A stretch of DNA of 45,073 bases from JAIOPA01 sp046076045 (GCA_046076045.1 JBJTRI010000002.1:1-45073), one strand, 5' to 3'; positions 36,702 through 45,073 are shown, counted from the stretch's first letter. Numbers and translations: made by a program. Notes: a model not told the origin generated them from the letters alone.

Positions 36702-36731
36702 TTGACAGGGCTTCGGGGGCGCGCCGATACT
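36702..36731 (+). promoter_or_regulatory. Sigma70-type promoter of the beta-glucan operon
   Basis: TTGACA (36702-36707) is a perfect -35. GATACT (36726-36731) is a fair -10 (4 of 6) at an 18-base spacing. The spot is about 90 bases upstream of the start of the first operon gene and stands out in a GC-rich gene-free stretch. The candidate operator at 36729-36753 begins inside the -10. Confidence 0.65.
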
Positions 36732-36753
36732 TTGCTCGCGAGTTGAACAAAGT
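36729..36753. promoter_or_regulatory. Candidate ROK repressor operator (25-bp dyad)
   Basis: ACTTTGCTC (36729-36737) and GAACAAAGT (36745-36753) are inverted repeats matching at 8 of 9 positions, with a 7-base spacer. It overlaps the -10 and the likely transcription start, so a bound repressor would block the promoter. The AACAAA-type half-sites are typical of XylR/ROK operators, and a ROK gene is second in this operon. Repression relieved by a glucan-derived sugar is the natural reading (inference). Confidence 0.55.
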
Positions 36754-36819
36754 CCGTCCGAGCACGGCGCCCTTCCCGGGCCCCCTCCGACGGCCACCCC
36801 ACCGATCCGGAGGTCCGGC

Positions 36820-38226
36820 ATGACCCGCACGTCCCTCGTTCGCGGCGCCCTCGGCATCACCTTGCTCGCGATCCTCGCGGGGTGCGCGCCGCACAAGGGT
36901 GTGCTGCAGCCCATCCCGTCGAACACCGACCCGCTCGTGTTCGACGACGCCTTCGGGGCGGGCGTGGACTGGCAGCCGTTCCTGAACTCGAACTACGAGG
37001 CGCTGGCGATCGACGCGGTCGAGCGCCACACGGGCACGCGCTCCATCCGCATCACCGTGCTCAACAACGTCTACTCGGGCGGCGCCTTCGTGGCGGTGCG
37101 GTCGCACGACCTCTCCGGCTACAACGCGCTCTCGTTCTGGGCCAAGGCCAGCCGGAACGTCACCATGGCCGTGGCCGGGCTGGGCAACGACAACACCGGC
37201 GGATCGCTCTACGACGCGCACCGCAACGACCTCGCGATCACCACCACGTGGACCAAGGTCGTCATCCCGGTCCCCGTGCCGGCGCGGCTGACGCGCGAGC
37301 GCGGCATGTTCTACTTCGCGCTGGCGCCCGACGCGCAGGGTGGCTGCACCCTGTGGCTCGACGACATCACGTTCGAGACCTCGCCCGACCTCGCCAACCC
37401 GCGCGCCGTGGTGCCCCCGCAGGCCCCGGTGCTCGACGTCGGCTCGAACATCGTACTCGACGGCGTGCAGGCGCTGTTCGACATCGCGGGCGAGACCGAC
37501 CGCGTCGTGTCCATGTCCTCGAACTACCTCACCCTGACGTCGTCCGACACCACCGTGGCGCGCGAGGTGAACGGCCGCATGCAGGTCGTGGGCTCGGGCA
37601 ACGCGACGCTCACCGCGAGCCTCGGCACGATCCCCGTGCCCGGCACCACGTTGTTGCGGGCCATCGGCGCGCCCGCGGTGGCCGCCCCCAACCCGACCCA
37701 CCCGGCCGCCGACGTCCTCTCGCTCTACAGCGACAGCTACTCGAACCGCTCCGTGGACACGTGGTCGCCGGACTGGGACCTGTCCGACGTGAGCGACGTG
37801 CTTGTGGCCGGCAATCCGACCAAGAAGTACCGCTCCGGGCTCTCGCCCGCGAACTACGCGGCCATCGAGTTCAAGTCCCCGCCCGTGGACGCGAGCGGCA
37901 TGACGCACCTGCGCCTCGACGTCTGGATGGCCACGGGCCGCGCGTTCCGCATCAAGCTCGTGGACTTCGGCCCCGACGGCGTCTTCGGCGGCGGCGACGA
38001 CAGCGAGCACGAGACGGTCGCGGTCAAGTTCACGCCGCAGCCTCCGCCCCCGTTCGAGGTGCTGCAGGAAGCCGCCTGGAACACGTTCGACATCCCGCTC
38101 GCGTCCATGACGGGCCTCACCGGGCGCGCCCACCTCGCGCAGATCATCATCAAGGGCGGCGACTCCGACACCTTCGACCAGCCCCTGCCGCCGGTCTACG
38201 TCGACAACGTCTACTTCCGTCGCTAG
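36820..38226 (+). CDS. Lipoprotein with two carbohydrate-binding-like domains around a BIG-type domain
   Basis: 468 aa; ATG 36820 with GGAGG six bases upstream. Lipoprotein signal, lipobox LAGC with C22. Residues about 40-190 look like a CBM4/22-type jelly roll (ALSFWAKASRNVTMAVAGLG, WLDDITFE). Residues about 200-290 resemble a bacterial Ig-like group 2 domain. Residues about 305-468 are a second jelly roll (LSLYSDSYSNRSVDTWSPDW, THLRLDVWM, YVDNVYF). The DVxSLYSDxY...DTWxPDW pattern recurs in laminarinase-linked proteins of marine bacteria. It is the first gene of the operon, so it probably captures glucan at the cell surface or in the periplasm. It has no catalytic domain. Confidence 0.8.
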   Translation: MTRTSLVRGALGITLLAILAGCAPHKGVLQPIPSNTDPLVFDDAFGAGVDWQPFLNSNYEALAIDAVERHTGTRSIRITVLNNVYSGGAFVAVRSHDLSGYNALSFWAKASRNVTMAVAGLGNDNTGGSLYDAHRNDLAITTTWTKVVIPVPVPARLTRERGMFYFALAPDAQGGCTLWLDDITFETSPDLANPRAVVPPQAPVLDVGSNIVLDGVQALFDIAGETDRVVSMSSNYLTLTSSDTTVAREVNGRMQVVGSGNATLTASLGTIPVPGTTLLRAIGAPAVAAPNPTHPAADVLSLYSDSYSNRSVDTWSPDWDLSDVSDVLVAGNPTKKYRSGLSPANYAAIEFKSPPVDASGMTHLRLDVWMATGRAFRIKLVDFGPDGVFGGGDDSEHETVAVKFTPQPPPPFEVLQEAAWNTFDIPLASMTGLTGRAHLAQIIIKGGDSDTFDQPLPPVYVDNVYFRR

Positions 38227-38316
38227 CGCCCTCTCTTCCTGCGGATGCCCGCTCGGCGGGCATCCGCCCCACGGCGATCCGTGCCCGTCCCGGAACGGAT
38301 CCCCGCCCCGAGGCCC

Positions 38317-39576
38317 ATGTCCCTGACCACGCCCCCCCTCGATCGCCGCGGTCCGCGCCGGACCGATCCGGGGCGTCCGCGCCCGCTCGCGGACGCCGTG
38401 CTCCGCCTCATCTGGCAGGAGCAGGAGATCTCGCGCGCCGACATCGCGCGCCGGGCCGACCTGTCGCGCTCGACGGTCTCCGAGATCGTCTCATTGCTGC
38501 TGCCGACCGCACTCGTGGCCGAGATCGGCACCGGCCCGTCGAGCGGCGGGCGCCGCCCCATCGTGCTGCGCTTCCAGGACGAGTCGTGCGTCATCCTCGG
38601 CGTCGAGGTGGGTGCCTCGCACGTCGCGGTCGCGCTCACCGACCTACGCGGCAAGGTGCTTGTATGGCGGCATCGCCAGCACGCGGTGCGCCCCGACCCC
38701 GAGGGCACGCGCCGCCTCGTGCGCGAACTCTGCGACGCCTGCCTGACCAAGCACGGCGGCTCGACGCGCACCCTCGTCGGCGTGGGCATCGCGCTGCCGA
38801 GCCCGGTGGACCCACGCTCGCCCGAACGACTCTCCGAGGTGGTGCTGCCGGACTGGAACGGTCGTCACGGCTTCGAGCCGCTGGCCGAGGGTTACGGCGT
38901 GCCGCTGTTCGTGGACAACGACGCCAACCTGGGCGCGCTCGCCGAACGCTGGTGGGGTGCGGGGCGCGGGGTGGACGACTTCGCGTACGTGAAGGTCGCC
39001 ACCGGCATCGGGTCGGGCCACGTGAGCGGCGGACGCCTGTTCCGCGGCTCGCGGGGCGTCGCCGGCGAGATCGGGCACATGGCCATCGACCCGCATGGCG
39101 AGCCGTGCGTGTGCGGACTGCGCGGTTGCCTCGCGACCTTCGTCGGCTCGCAGGCGCTCGTGACGCGTGCGCTGCGCCTCGCCCCGGAGTACCCGGACAG
39201 CCCGCTCGCGCAGGGCGAACCCACGCTGGCCGCGATCGAGGAGGCCTCGCTCGCGGGTGACCCGCTCGGGAGCCGGCTCGTCCACGAGGCCGCCGAGAAC
39301 CTCGGCATCGCCATCGCCAGCATGCTGAACCTCATGAACCCCGCCAAGGTCATCCTCGGTGGCGGACTCACGCACGTCGGCAAGCGACTGCTGGAGCCGT
39401 TGCGCGAGACCGTGAGACGCCGCACGCTGGTCAGCTCGCTCGACTCCTCCGACATCGTCGTCAGTGAACTCGGCCCGCGCGCCGGGGCCGTGGGCGCCGC
39501 CACCATGGTGCTCGACGCCGCACTCAACGACTCCCGACTCTTCCCCACGACGCACCGCCGAACGAGGACCCGCTGA
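38317..39576 (+). CDS. ROK-family transcriptional repressor
   Basis: 419 aa from ATG 38317; an ATG at 38245 gives a longer, proline-rich leader and neither has a strong ribosome site. N-terminal winged HTH ISRADIARRADLSRSTVSEI (about 40-60). The C-terminal part is a ROK sugar-kinase-like domain with NDANLGALAE and the zinc motif CVCGLRGC preceded by GHMAIDPHGEP. Such regulators sense sugars or glucosides and repress utilisation operons. Gene order (regulator, GH16, Dpp-type transporter) is like the laminarin/beta-glucoside locus of Thermotoga with its ROK protein BglR. Likely target: the dyad at 36729-36753. Confidence 0.9.
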   Translation: MSLTTPPLDRRGPRRTDPGRPRPLADAVLRLIWQEQEISRADIARRADLSRSTVSEIVSLLLPTALVAEIGTGPSSGGRRPIVLRFQDESCVILGVEVGASHVAVALTDLRGKVLVWRHRQHAVRPDPEGTRRLVRELCDACLTKHGGSTRTLVGVGIALPSPVDPRSPERLSEVVLPDWNGRHGFEPLAEGYGVPLFVDNDANLGALAERWWGAGRGVDDFAYVKVATGIGSGHVSGGRLFRGSRGVAGEIGHMAIDPHGEPCVCGLRGCLATFVGSQALVTRALRLAPEYPDSPLAQGEPTLAAIEEASLAGDPLGSRLVHEAAENLGIAIASMLNLMNPAKVILGGGLTHVGKRLLEPLRETVRRRTLVSSLDSSDIVVSELGPRAGAVGAATMVLDAALNDSRLFPTTHRRTRTR

Positions 39577-40403
39577 TGCCGCGACCGTTGCTCCTCACCC
39601 TGCTCGCCGCACTCGCCCTGTCGGCCGTCGCCGCCGGCTGCCGCAAGCCCACCGCGCCCGCGACCCCGCCCACGGCCGACCTGCTGTGGTCCGACGAGTT
39701 CACCGGCCCGGCGGGCAGCCGACCGTCCGCCACGAAGTGGCAGTACGAGGTCGGCGGTAGCGGCTGGGGCAACAACCAGCTCGAGTACGACACCGACCGG
39801 ACCACGAACGCCGCGCTCGACGGCGCCGGCAACCTCGTCATCACCGCGCGACGCGAGTCGTACCAGGGTCGCGAGTACACCTCGGCTCGCCTCAACACGC
39901 TCGGCCTCTACGCGCAGGCGTACGGCCGCTTCGAAGCGCGCATCCGGCTGCCCATCGGGCAGGGCATCTGGCCCGCCTTCTGGCTGCTCGGGGCCAACAT
40001 CGGGCAGGTGTCGTGGCCCGCGTGCGGCGAGATCGACGTCATGGAGTACCGCGGTCAGCAGCCCAACGTGGTGGTGGGCAGCGTGCACGGTCCCGGCTAC
40101 TCGGGTGGTGCCGCCATCAGTCGCAACTACACGTTGCCCTCGGGCACGTTCAACGACGGCTTCCACATCTTCTCGGTGGACTGGACCCCGACGCGCATCG
40201 AGTGGCGTGTGAACGGCAACCTCTACCACTCCGTCACCCCTGCCAGCATGACCGGCGGACGCACGTGGGTGTTCGACCACCCGTTCTCGATCCTGCTCAA
40301 CCTCGCGGTCGGCGGGAACTTCCTCGGCAACCCCGACGCCACCACCGTGTTCCCGCAGTCCATGGTCGTGGACTACGTCCGCGTCTACCGCCTGCCCTCG
40401 TGA
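39576..40403 (+). CDS. GH16 endo-beta-1,3(4)-glucanase lipoprotein (laminarinase-like)
   Basis: 275 aa; ATG 39576 shares a base with the ROK stop (TGATG) and has GAGGA upstream. Lipobox VAAGC with C22. It starts LLWSDEFTG like bacterial laminarinases, has GWGNNQLEYDTDRTTN, and carries the catalytic motif GEIDVMEYRG with E152 (nucleophile), D154 and E157 (acid/base). WPAFWLLGANI and FDHPFSILLNLAVGG are also standard. It cleaves beta-1,3 or mixed beta-1,3/1,4-glucan outside the inner membrane. The products would be taken up by the transporter downstream. Length is that of a bare catalytic domain. Confidence 0.95.
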   Translation: MPRPLLLTLLAALALSAVAAGCRKPTAPATPPTADLLWSDEFTGPAGSRPSATKWQYEVGGSGWGNNQLEYDTDRTTNAALDGAGNLVITARRESYQGREYTSARLNTLGLYAQAYGRFEARIRLPIGQGIWPAFWLLGANIGQVSWPACGEIDVMEYRGQQPNVVVGSVHGPGYSGGAAISRNYTLPSGTFNDGFHIFSVDWTPTRIEWRVNGNLYHSVTPASMTGGRTWVFDHPFSILLNLAVGGNFLGNPDATTVFPQSMVVDYVRVYRLPS

Positions 40404-42076
40404 CCTCGCCCCGCCCCTTCGTCCGGCTGCTGCCGGTCCTGGCCCTGCTCGCGACCGTCTCGTGCGCGCCGCAGCGCAAGGAGCTGCCGCCCGACGTGCT
40501 CGTGGTGTCGCAGGAGCAGCAGGCGTCGTGGGTCCGCAACTTCAACCCGCTCACGCCCGCGACCGCGGCGCGCTGGCCCACGCTGGCGGGCGTGTACGAA
40601 CCGCTGTTCGTGTACAACAGCGTGCAGGCGAAGCAGGTGCCGTGGCTGGCGACGGGCTTCGAGTGGCGCGAGGGTGGACTGCTGCTGCGCGTGACCACGC
40701 GCGCGGGTGTGCGCTGGTCGGACGGCAAGGACTTCGACGCCGGCGACGTGGCGTTCACGTTCGACCTCATCCGCCGCCACAAGGCGCTCGACCGTCGTGG
40801 CTGCTGGGGCTTCCTCCAGTCGGTCACCGCGGTGGACGACCGCACCGTGGACTTCCGCTTCCAGCGTGTGTTCGTGCCCGGCTTCGACGAGCTCGCCGCG
40901 GTGCAGATCGTGCCCGAGCACGTCTGGGCCTCGATCGAGGACCCGGTGCGGTTCCCGAACGAGCACCCGGTCGCCACGGGGCCGTTCACCGAGGTGCTCG
41001 TGTTCCGCAACCAGGTGTACGAGCTCGGCCGCAACCCCCACTACTGGCAGCCCGGTCGGCCCGCGGTGCGCGCGCTGCGGTTCCCGGCCTATCCCTCGAA
41101 CGACCGTGCCAACCTCGCGCTGGTGTTCGACGAGGTGGACTGGGCGGGCAACTTCATCCCGGCGATCGACCGCGTCTACGTGCAGCGCGCCCCGGAACGG
41201 CACGGTTACTGGTTCCCGTGCACCGCGGGCAGCATCTTCCTGTACGCCAACACCACGCGCGAACCGTTCTCGGACGTGCGCGTGCGCAAGGCGCTCAGCA
41301 TGGCGGTGGACCGCACGCTGCTCGTGGACGTGGCGCTGCACCGCTACTCGCGCCCGGCCGACGCGACGGGACTGAGCGACGCCTACGCCGCGCTGCGGGA
41401 CACGGTCGCGGTCGGGATGGGCGACTGGGTGCGGTTCGACCCGGACCGCGCCGCGCGGATGCTCGACGAGGCCGGCTACGTGCGCGGCACCGACGGTTTC
41501 CGACGCTCACCCAACGGCGGGGCGTGGCGCTACGACGTGCTCGTCGTCTCGGGCTGGTCGGACTGGGTGCGAGCCGCGCAGGTCATCGTGCGCGGACTGC
41601 GCGCCATCGGCGTGGACGCCTCGGTGCGCACCTACGACTTCGCAGCGTGGTTCCAGCGCGTGCAGGAGGGCGACTTCGACCTCAGCCTCGGCTGGTCGTT
41701 CGAGGGCCCCGCCCCGTACCACGCCTACCGCTACCTCATGTCGAGCTCCACACTGAAGCCGGTCGGCACGCCGTCGCTCGGCAACTGGCACCGCTACGCG
41801 AGCCCCGCCGCCGACAGCCTGCTCGGAGCGTTCGAGCGTGCGACCGAACCCGCCACGCAGCGGGAGCTCGGGGATCGGCTGCAGCGGCTGTTCGCGAGCG
41901 AGGCGCCCGCCATCCCGCTCTACCCGAACCCGTCGTGGGCCGAGTACGCCAAGGGCCGCTTCGCGGGCTTCCCCTCGCGCGACGAGCCGTACGCCGACCC
42001 GTCGCCCAACAAGTTCGACCGCGGCGAGCCCCTTCTCGTCCTGACCGCGCTGCGTCCGCGCACGGAGCGACCGTGA
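40400..42076 (+). CDS. Dpp/Opp-type solute-binding lipoprotein, probably for beta-gluco-oligosaccharides
   Basis: 558 aa from GTG 40400, overlapping the GH16 stop (GTGA). Lipoprotein signal with cysteine in LLATVSCAPQ. SBP_bac_5 family features include VYEPLFVYNS, TTRAGVRWSDGKDFDAGDVA, and DVRVRKALSMAVDRTLLVDV. Family members bind peptides, nickel or oligosaccharides. In Thermotoga, close family members next to GH16 and ROK genes bind cellobiose and laminaribiose. The same gene context here suggests beta-glucan oligomers. Held to the inner or outer membrane on the periplasmic side. Confidence 0.88.
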   Translation: MTSPRPFVRLLPVLALLATVSCAPQRKELPPDVLVVSQEQQASWVRNFNPLTPATAARWPTLAGVYEPLFVYNSVQAKQVPWLATGFEWREGGLLLRVTTRAGVRWSDGKDFDAGDVAFTFDLIRRHKALDRRGCWGFLQSVTAVDDRTVDFRFQRVFVPGFDELAAVQIVPEHVWASIEDPVRFPNEHPVATGPFTEVLVFRNQVYELGRNPHYWQPGRPAVRALRFPAYPSNDRANLALVFDEVDWAGNFIPAIDRVYVQRAPERHGYWFPCTAGSIFLYANTTREPFSDVRVRKALSMAVDRTLLVDVALHRYSRPADATGLSDAYAALRDTVAVGMGDWVRFDPDRAARMLDEAGYVRGTDGFRRSPNGGAWRYDVLVVSGWSDWVRAAQVIVRGLRAIGVDASVRTYDFAAWFQRVQEGDFDLSLGWSFEGPAPYHAYRYLMSSSTLKPVGTPSLGNWHRYASPAADSLLGAFERATEPATQRELGDRLQRLFASEAPAIPLYPNPSWAEYAKGRFAGFPSRDEPYADPSPNKFDRGEPLLVLTALRPRTERP

Positions 42077-43056
42077 ACTTCCTGCTGCGACGGTTGTTCT
42101 TCTATGCGAGCGCGGCGTGGACCGCCGTGACGCTCAATTTCTTCCTGCCGCGCCTCATGCCCGGCGACCCGGCCACCGCGCTGTTCGCGCGCTTCAGCGG
42201 CCAGATGACGCCCGAGGCCCTCACCGCGATGCGCGAAGCGCTCGGCTTCACGAACGAGCCGCTCGGCCGCCAGTACCTCACGTACCTGCAGCACGTGCTG
42301 CGCGGCGACCTCGGCATCTCGATCTCGAAGTTCCCCTCGCCCGTCGTGGACGTGATCGGCGAGGGCCTGCGCTGGACGCTGTTCCTCGCCGGCACCGGCG
42401 TGGTGCTGTCGTTCGTGATCGGGTCGTTGCTCGGCGTGATCGCCGCGTGGTGGCGGCGCGGCTGGGTGGATCAGTGGCTGCCGTCGGTGTTCTCGTTCAT
42501 CGGCGCGTTCCCGTACTTCTGGCTGGCCATGTTCGCGCTGTGGTGGTTCGGCTTCACGCTCGGCTGGTTCCCGCTCGGCCATGCCTACGCCGACGACACC
42601 GTGCCCGGGTGGACGCTCGAGTTCGTGGCCGACGTACTCCGGCACGCGGCACTGCCGCTGGCCACCGTGGTGCTCGCCACGCTCGGCGGCTGGCTGCTCA
42701 CGATGCGCAACGCCATGATCACCGTGCTCGGCTCCGACCACGTCAACCTGGCGCGCGCCAAGGGCCTCGAGCCGCGCAGCGTCATGCTGCGCTACGCGGC
42801 CCGCAACGCCCTGCTGCCCAGCATCACCGGGTTCGGCATGGCGCTCGGCTACGTGCTCGGCGGCTCGCTGCTCACCGAGGTCGTGTTCTCCTACCCCGGG
42901 CAGGGCTACCTGCTCGTGCAGGCCGTGCGCAGTCAGGACTACCCGCTCATGCAGGGCATCTTCCTGTTCATCACGCTGGCGGTGCTCGCGGCCAATTGGC
43001 TCGTGGACCTGGCGACCTGGTGGCTCGACGCGCGCACGCGGGAGTCGGCGTCATGA
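42073..43056 (+). CDS. DppB-type ABC permease
   Basis: 327 aa from GTG 42073, overlapping the previous stop. N-terminal FLLRRLFFYASAAWTAVTLN and LPRLMPGDPATALFARF are the DppB/OppB family start. Six membrane segments. EAA-type loop HVNLARAKGLEPRSVMLRYA with ARNALLP. TEVVFSYPGQGYL near the end is a family hallmark. First half of the transporter channel. Confidence 0.93.
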   Translation: MNFLLRRLFFYASAAWTAVTLNFFLPRLMPGDPATALFARFSGQMTPEALTAMREALGFTNEPLGRQYLTYLQHVLRGDLGISISKFPSPVVDVIGEGLRWTLFLAGTGVVLSFVIGSLLGVIAAWWRRGWVDQWLPSVFSFIGAFPYFWLAMFALWWFGFTLGWFPLGHAYADDTVPGWTLEFVADVLRHAALPLATVVLATLGGWLLTMRNAMITVLGSDHVNLARAKGLEPRSVMLRYAARNALLPSITGFGMALGYVLGGSLLTEVVFSYPGQGYLLVQAVRSQDYPLMQGIFLFITLAVLAANWLVDLATWWLDARTRESAS

Positions 43057-43997
43057 GCGCTCCCGCGGCGGGGCCGCGCATGGGCCCCTTCGAGCTGCTG
43101 TGGGACGCCATCCGCGCGGACCGCCGTGCGCTCTCGGGTGCCATCATCCTGGCGGTGTTCGTGGCGGTGGCCGTGTTCGGCCCCCACATCGTGGGCGACG
43201 CCACCGCGCTCGTCGGCATCCCGCTGCAGCCGCCGTCGTGGGAGCACTGGCTGGGCACCAACGGTCAGGGGCAGGACGTGTTCGCGCAGCTCGTCGTGGG
43301 CACGCGCGTCTCGCTCGCGATCGGGTTCACCGTCGGGTTGCTCGTGGTGCTGGTCGGGGCGCTCGTCGGGGTGCCCGCGGGCTACTTCGGCGGCAAGGTG
43401 GACGGTGCACTCTCGGGGCTCGCGAACGTGTTCCTGGTGCTCCCGGGCCTGCCGCTCGCCATCGTCATCGCCGCGTACCTGCCCTCGGGTCCGGTCACGC
43501 TCGGCCTCGTGCTGGTGGTGACGGGTTGGGCCTGGAACGCGCGCGTGCTGCGCTCGCAGGCGCTGGCGCTGCGTCGCCGCGACTTCGTCGCCGCCGCACG
43601 CGTGTCGGGCGAGTCGCGACTGCGCATCCTCGCCGTGGAGGTGCTGCCGAACATGACCTCGGTCATCGTGGCGCAGGTGATCGGCAGCACGGTCTACGCC
43701 ATCGGCGCGCAGGTCGGCCTCGAGTTCTTGGGGCTCGGCGACGTCTCGGCCGTGACCTGGGGCACGAACCTGTACTGGGCGCAGAACGACTCCGCACTGC
43801 TCACGGGCGCGTGGTGGACCTTCGCGCCGACCGGCCTGTGCGTGGCGCTGGTGGGCTTCGCGCTCACCCAGCTCAACGCCGGGTTCGACGAGATCACGAA
43901 CCCGCGCCTGCGACTCGAGCGCGCGTGGCGCACCTTCCTGGGCGATCGCGGCCGCGGGGTCGAGCGCTCGACGCCCGTCGTGAGGGACCATGACTGA
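43053..43997 (+). CDS. DppC-type ABC permease
   Basis: 314 aa; ATG 43053 overlaps the previous stop (ATGA). Residues 1-45 include the DppC-type leading helix (ALSGAIILAVFVAVAVFGPH), then HWLGTNGQGQDVFAQLVVGT with RVSL, typical of the family (HxLGTDxxGRD). EAA loop DFVAAARVSGESRLRILAVE with VLPN. LEFLGLGDVSAVTWG follows. Second half of the channel. It overlaps the next gene by eight bases. Confidence 0.93.
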   Translation: MSAPAAGPRMGPFELLWDAIRADRRALSGAIILAVFVAVAVFGPHIVGDATALVGIPLQPPSWEHWLGTNGQGQDVFAQLVVGTRVSLAIGFTVGLLVVLVGALVGVPAGYFGGKVDGALSGLANVFLVLPGLPLAIVIAAYLPSGPVTLGLVLVVTGWAWNARVLRSQALALRRRDFVAAARVSGESRLRILAVEVLPNMTSVIVAQVIGSTVYAIGAQVGLEFLGLGDVSAVTWGTNLYWAQNDSALLTGAWWTFAPTGLCVALVGFALTQLNAGFDEITNPRLRLERAWRTFLGDRGRGVERSTPVVRDHD

Positions 43998-44952
43998 GCC
44001 GCTCCTGTCGGTCCGCGACCTGTGCGTGGACTACGTCACGCCGCAGGGCCCGGTGCGCGCCGTGGACCGCGTCTCGTTCGACCTGCAGCCGGGCGAGATC
44101 CTCGGACTCGCGGGCGAGTCGGGGAGCGGCAAGTCCACGCTGGCGCAGGCTCTGCTGCGCATCCTGCCGCCGCCGGCGGTCATCCGCGGTGGCGAGGTGC
44201 GGTTCGAGGGTCGGGACCTGCTGGCGCTCGACGAACCCGGCCTGCGCCGGGTGCGCTGGAGCCGCATCTCGATGGTGTTCCAGAGCGCCATGGACGCACT
44301 CAATCCCGTGCTCAAGGTGGGCGCGCAGATCGTGGACACGCTGCAGGCGCACACCGACCTCGGCGCCGACCGCGCACGCGAGCGCGCGGCGGAACTGCTC
44401 GAGCAGGTCGGCATCCCGCGCGCCCGGCTCGACGCCTATGCCCACCAGCTCTCGGGCGGCCAGCGTCAGCGCGTCGGCATCGCTCTCGCGTTGGCGCTCG
44501 AACCCGAGCTGGTCATCCTCGACGAACCGACGACCGCGCTCGACGTCATCGTGGAGCGCGAGATCCTGCAGGAGATCCGACAGCTGCAGCGCGCGCGCCG
44601 CTTCGCGGTGCTGTTCATCACGCACGACCTCACGCGCATGCTGCAGTTCTCGGACCGCGTCGCCATCCTGTACGCCGGACGCCTCGCCGAGATCGGCCCC
44701 GCCGCGGTGCTCGGCAGCGCCCCGCGGCACCCATACACACAGGGCCTGCTGCGCGCGTTCCCGTCCCTGCACGACGCCCCCGGCGTGGTGCGCACGAGCA
44801 TCCCGGGCGCCCCGCCGAGTCTCGCCTCGCCCCCCGCGGGCTGCCGCTTCGCGCCTCGCTGCGCTCAGGCCATGCCGCGCTGCTCAACGAGCGGACCGGC
44901 ACTGGTGGACATCGGCCCCGGGCACCGCGTGGACTGCCGACTCCTCGACTGA
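43990..44952 (+). CDS. DppD-type ABC transporter ATPase
   Basis: 320 aa. Walker A GESGSGKST, Q-loop MVFQSAMDALNPVL, signature LSGGQRQRVGIALAL, Walker B LVILDEPTTALD, H-loop LFITHDLTRM. The C-terminus has the oligo/dipeptide family cysteine pattern GCRFAPRCAQAMPRC with a later VDCRLL. These cysteines are linked with a [4Fe-4S] cluster in related DppD proteins. Opp/Dpp transporters usually use a second ATPase (DppF), whose gene would come next and is absent, because the window ends about 120 bases later. Confidence 0.93.
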   Translation: MTEPLLSVRDLCVDYVTPQGPVRAVDRVSFDLQPGEILGLAGESGSGKSTLAQALLRILPPPAVIRGGEVRFEGRDLLALDEPGLRRVRWSRISMVFQSAMDALNPVLKVGAQIVDTLQAHTDLGADRARERAAELLEQVGIPRARLDAYAHQLSGGQRQRVGIALALALEPELVILDEPTTALDVIVEREILQEIRQLQRARRFAVLFITHDLTRMLQFSDRVAILYAGRLAEIGPAAVLGSAPRHPYTQGLLRAFPSLHDAPGVVRTSIPGAPPSLASPPAGCRFAPRCAQAMPRCSTSGPALVDIGPGHRVDCRLLD

Positions 44953-45073
44953 GCCCGTCCCCACCGAACGACCGAGGGGCGGGGAAAAAAGGGGGGGCGA
45001 GGCACCCCTCCCTCCCCCCCCTCCCTACCCCCCCACCAACCTACAGTCAGGGCTAACGCCCGGCCCCCTCACC
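44953..45073. other. Homopolymer-rich window end, probable assembly artefact
   Basis: After the DppD stop the sequence turns to runs such as GGGGAAAAAAGGGGGGG and long C-runs (CCCTCCCTCCCCCCCCTCCC), unlike anything else in the window. No gene, hairpin or ribosome site is seen. This looks like a low-quality contig end rather than biology, and explains why the expected dppF-like gene is missing. Confidence 0.6.

Noticed and set aside
34807..38133. 1108-codon minus-strand frame across several genes
   Set aside because: Runs through a divergent promoter, a terminator and two strong genes on other frames; not protein-like.

Overview
The window is about 45 kb of very GC-rich (roughly 70% by eye), gene-dense bacterial chromosome. 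Genes are tightly packed, and many neighbours share a 4-base ATGA or GTGA stop/start. Several secreted proteins end in a FlgD-like Ig / sorting-type module. There are very large multihaem c-type cytochromes, lipoproteins and an outer-membrane barrel, so the cell is diderm. Together this fits an uncultured FCB-type lineage such as Candidatus Eisenbacteria or a relative. That placement is inference; there is no rRNA in the window.

Layout. (1) 1-3451, minus strand: a SUF iron-sulfur assembly operon in the order merR-like regulator, A-type carrier, sufC, sufB, sufD (cut by the window edge). (2) 3452-3757: a gene-free stretch full of inverted repeats, including a 21-bp stem that abuts the rtcB stop codon. 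(3) 3758-10471, minus: CPA2 antiporter, preA, small membrane protein, NCS1 nucleobase transporter and rtcB. (4) 10957-13383, plus: a CBS-pair protein and a large secreted protein. (5) 13461-16925, minus: hypothetical gene, dihydropyrimidinase and preT. With preA, NCS1 and a CoA-acylating (methyl)malonate-semialdehyde dehydrogenase (23439-24908) these make a reductive pyrimidine degradation set, with preA and preT split about 5 kb apart. (6) 18147-22907, minus: a four-gene respiratory operon of Rieske protein, fused cytochrome b, 9-haem cytochrome c and 18-haem cytochrome c. (7) 24994-34104, minus: MATE exporter, M50 protease with CBS domains, NAGPA-like protein, NUDIX hydrolase, then potABCD with an outer-membrane porin-like gene and a clear hairpin terminator. 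(8) 34365-36608: a small secreted protein and a divergent SDR with a zinc ribbon. (9) 36820-44952, plus: a beta-glucan (laminarin-type) utilisation operon of CBM-like lipoprotein, ROK repressor, GH16 glucanase and Dpp/Opp-type ABC transporter. A good sigma70-type promoter lies in front of it, overlapped by a 25-bp dyad that is a candidate ROK operator. The last 100 bases are homopolymer-rich and look like a poor contig end.

The most unusual item is the respiratory operon. The cytochrome b keeps the two histidines expected to bind haem bL but has Arg and Thr where the two haem bH ligands should be. Its PEWY motif reads PPWY. The Rieske protein has Asp in place of the second cluster-binding histidine. 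The operon adds 27 CxxCH haem sites. Read literally, this is a Rieske/cytochrome b complex that should not run a normal Q-cycle and is wired to a long haem chain.
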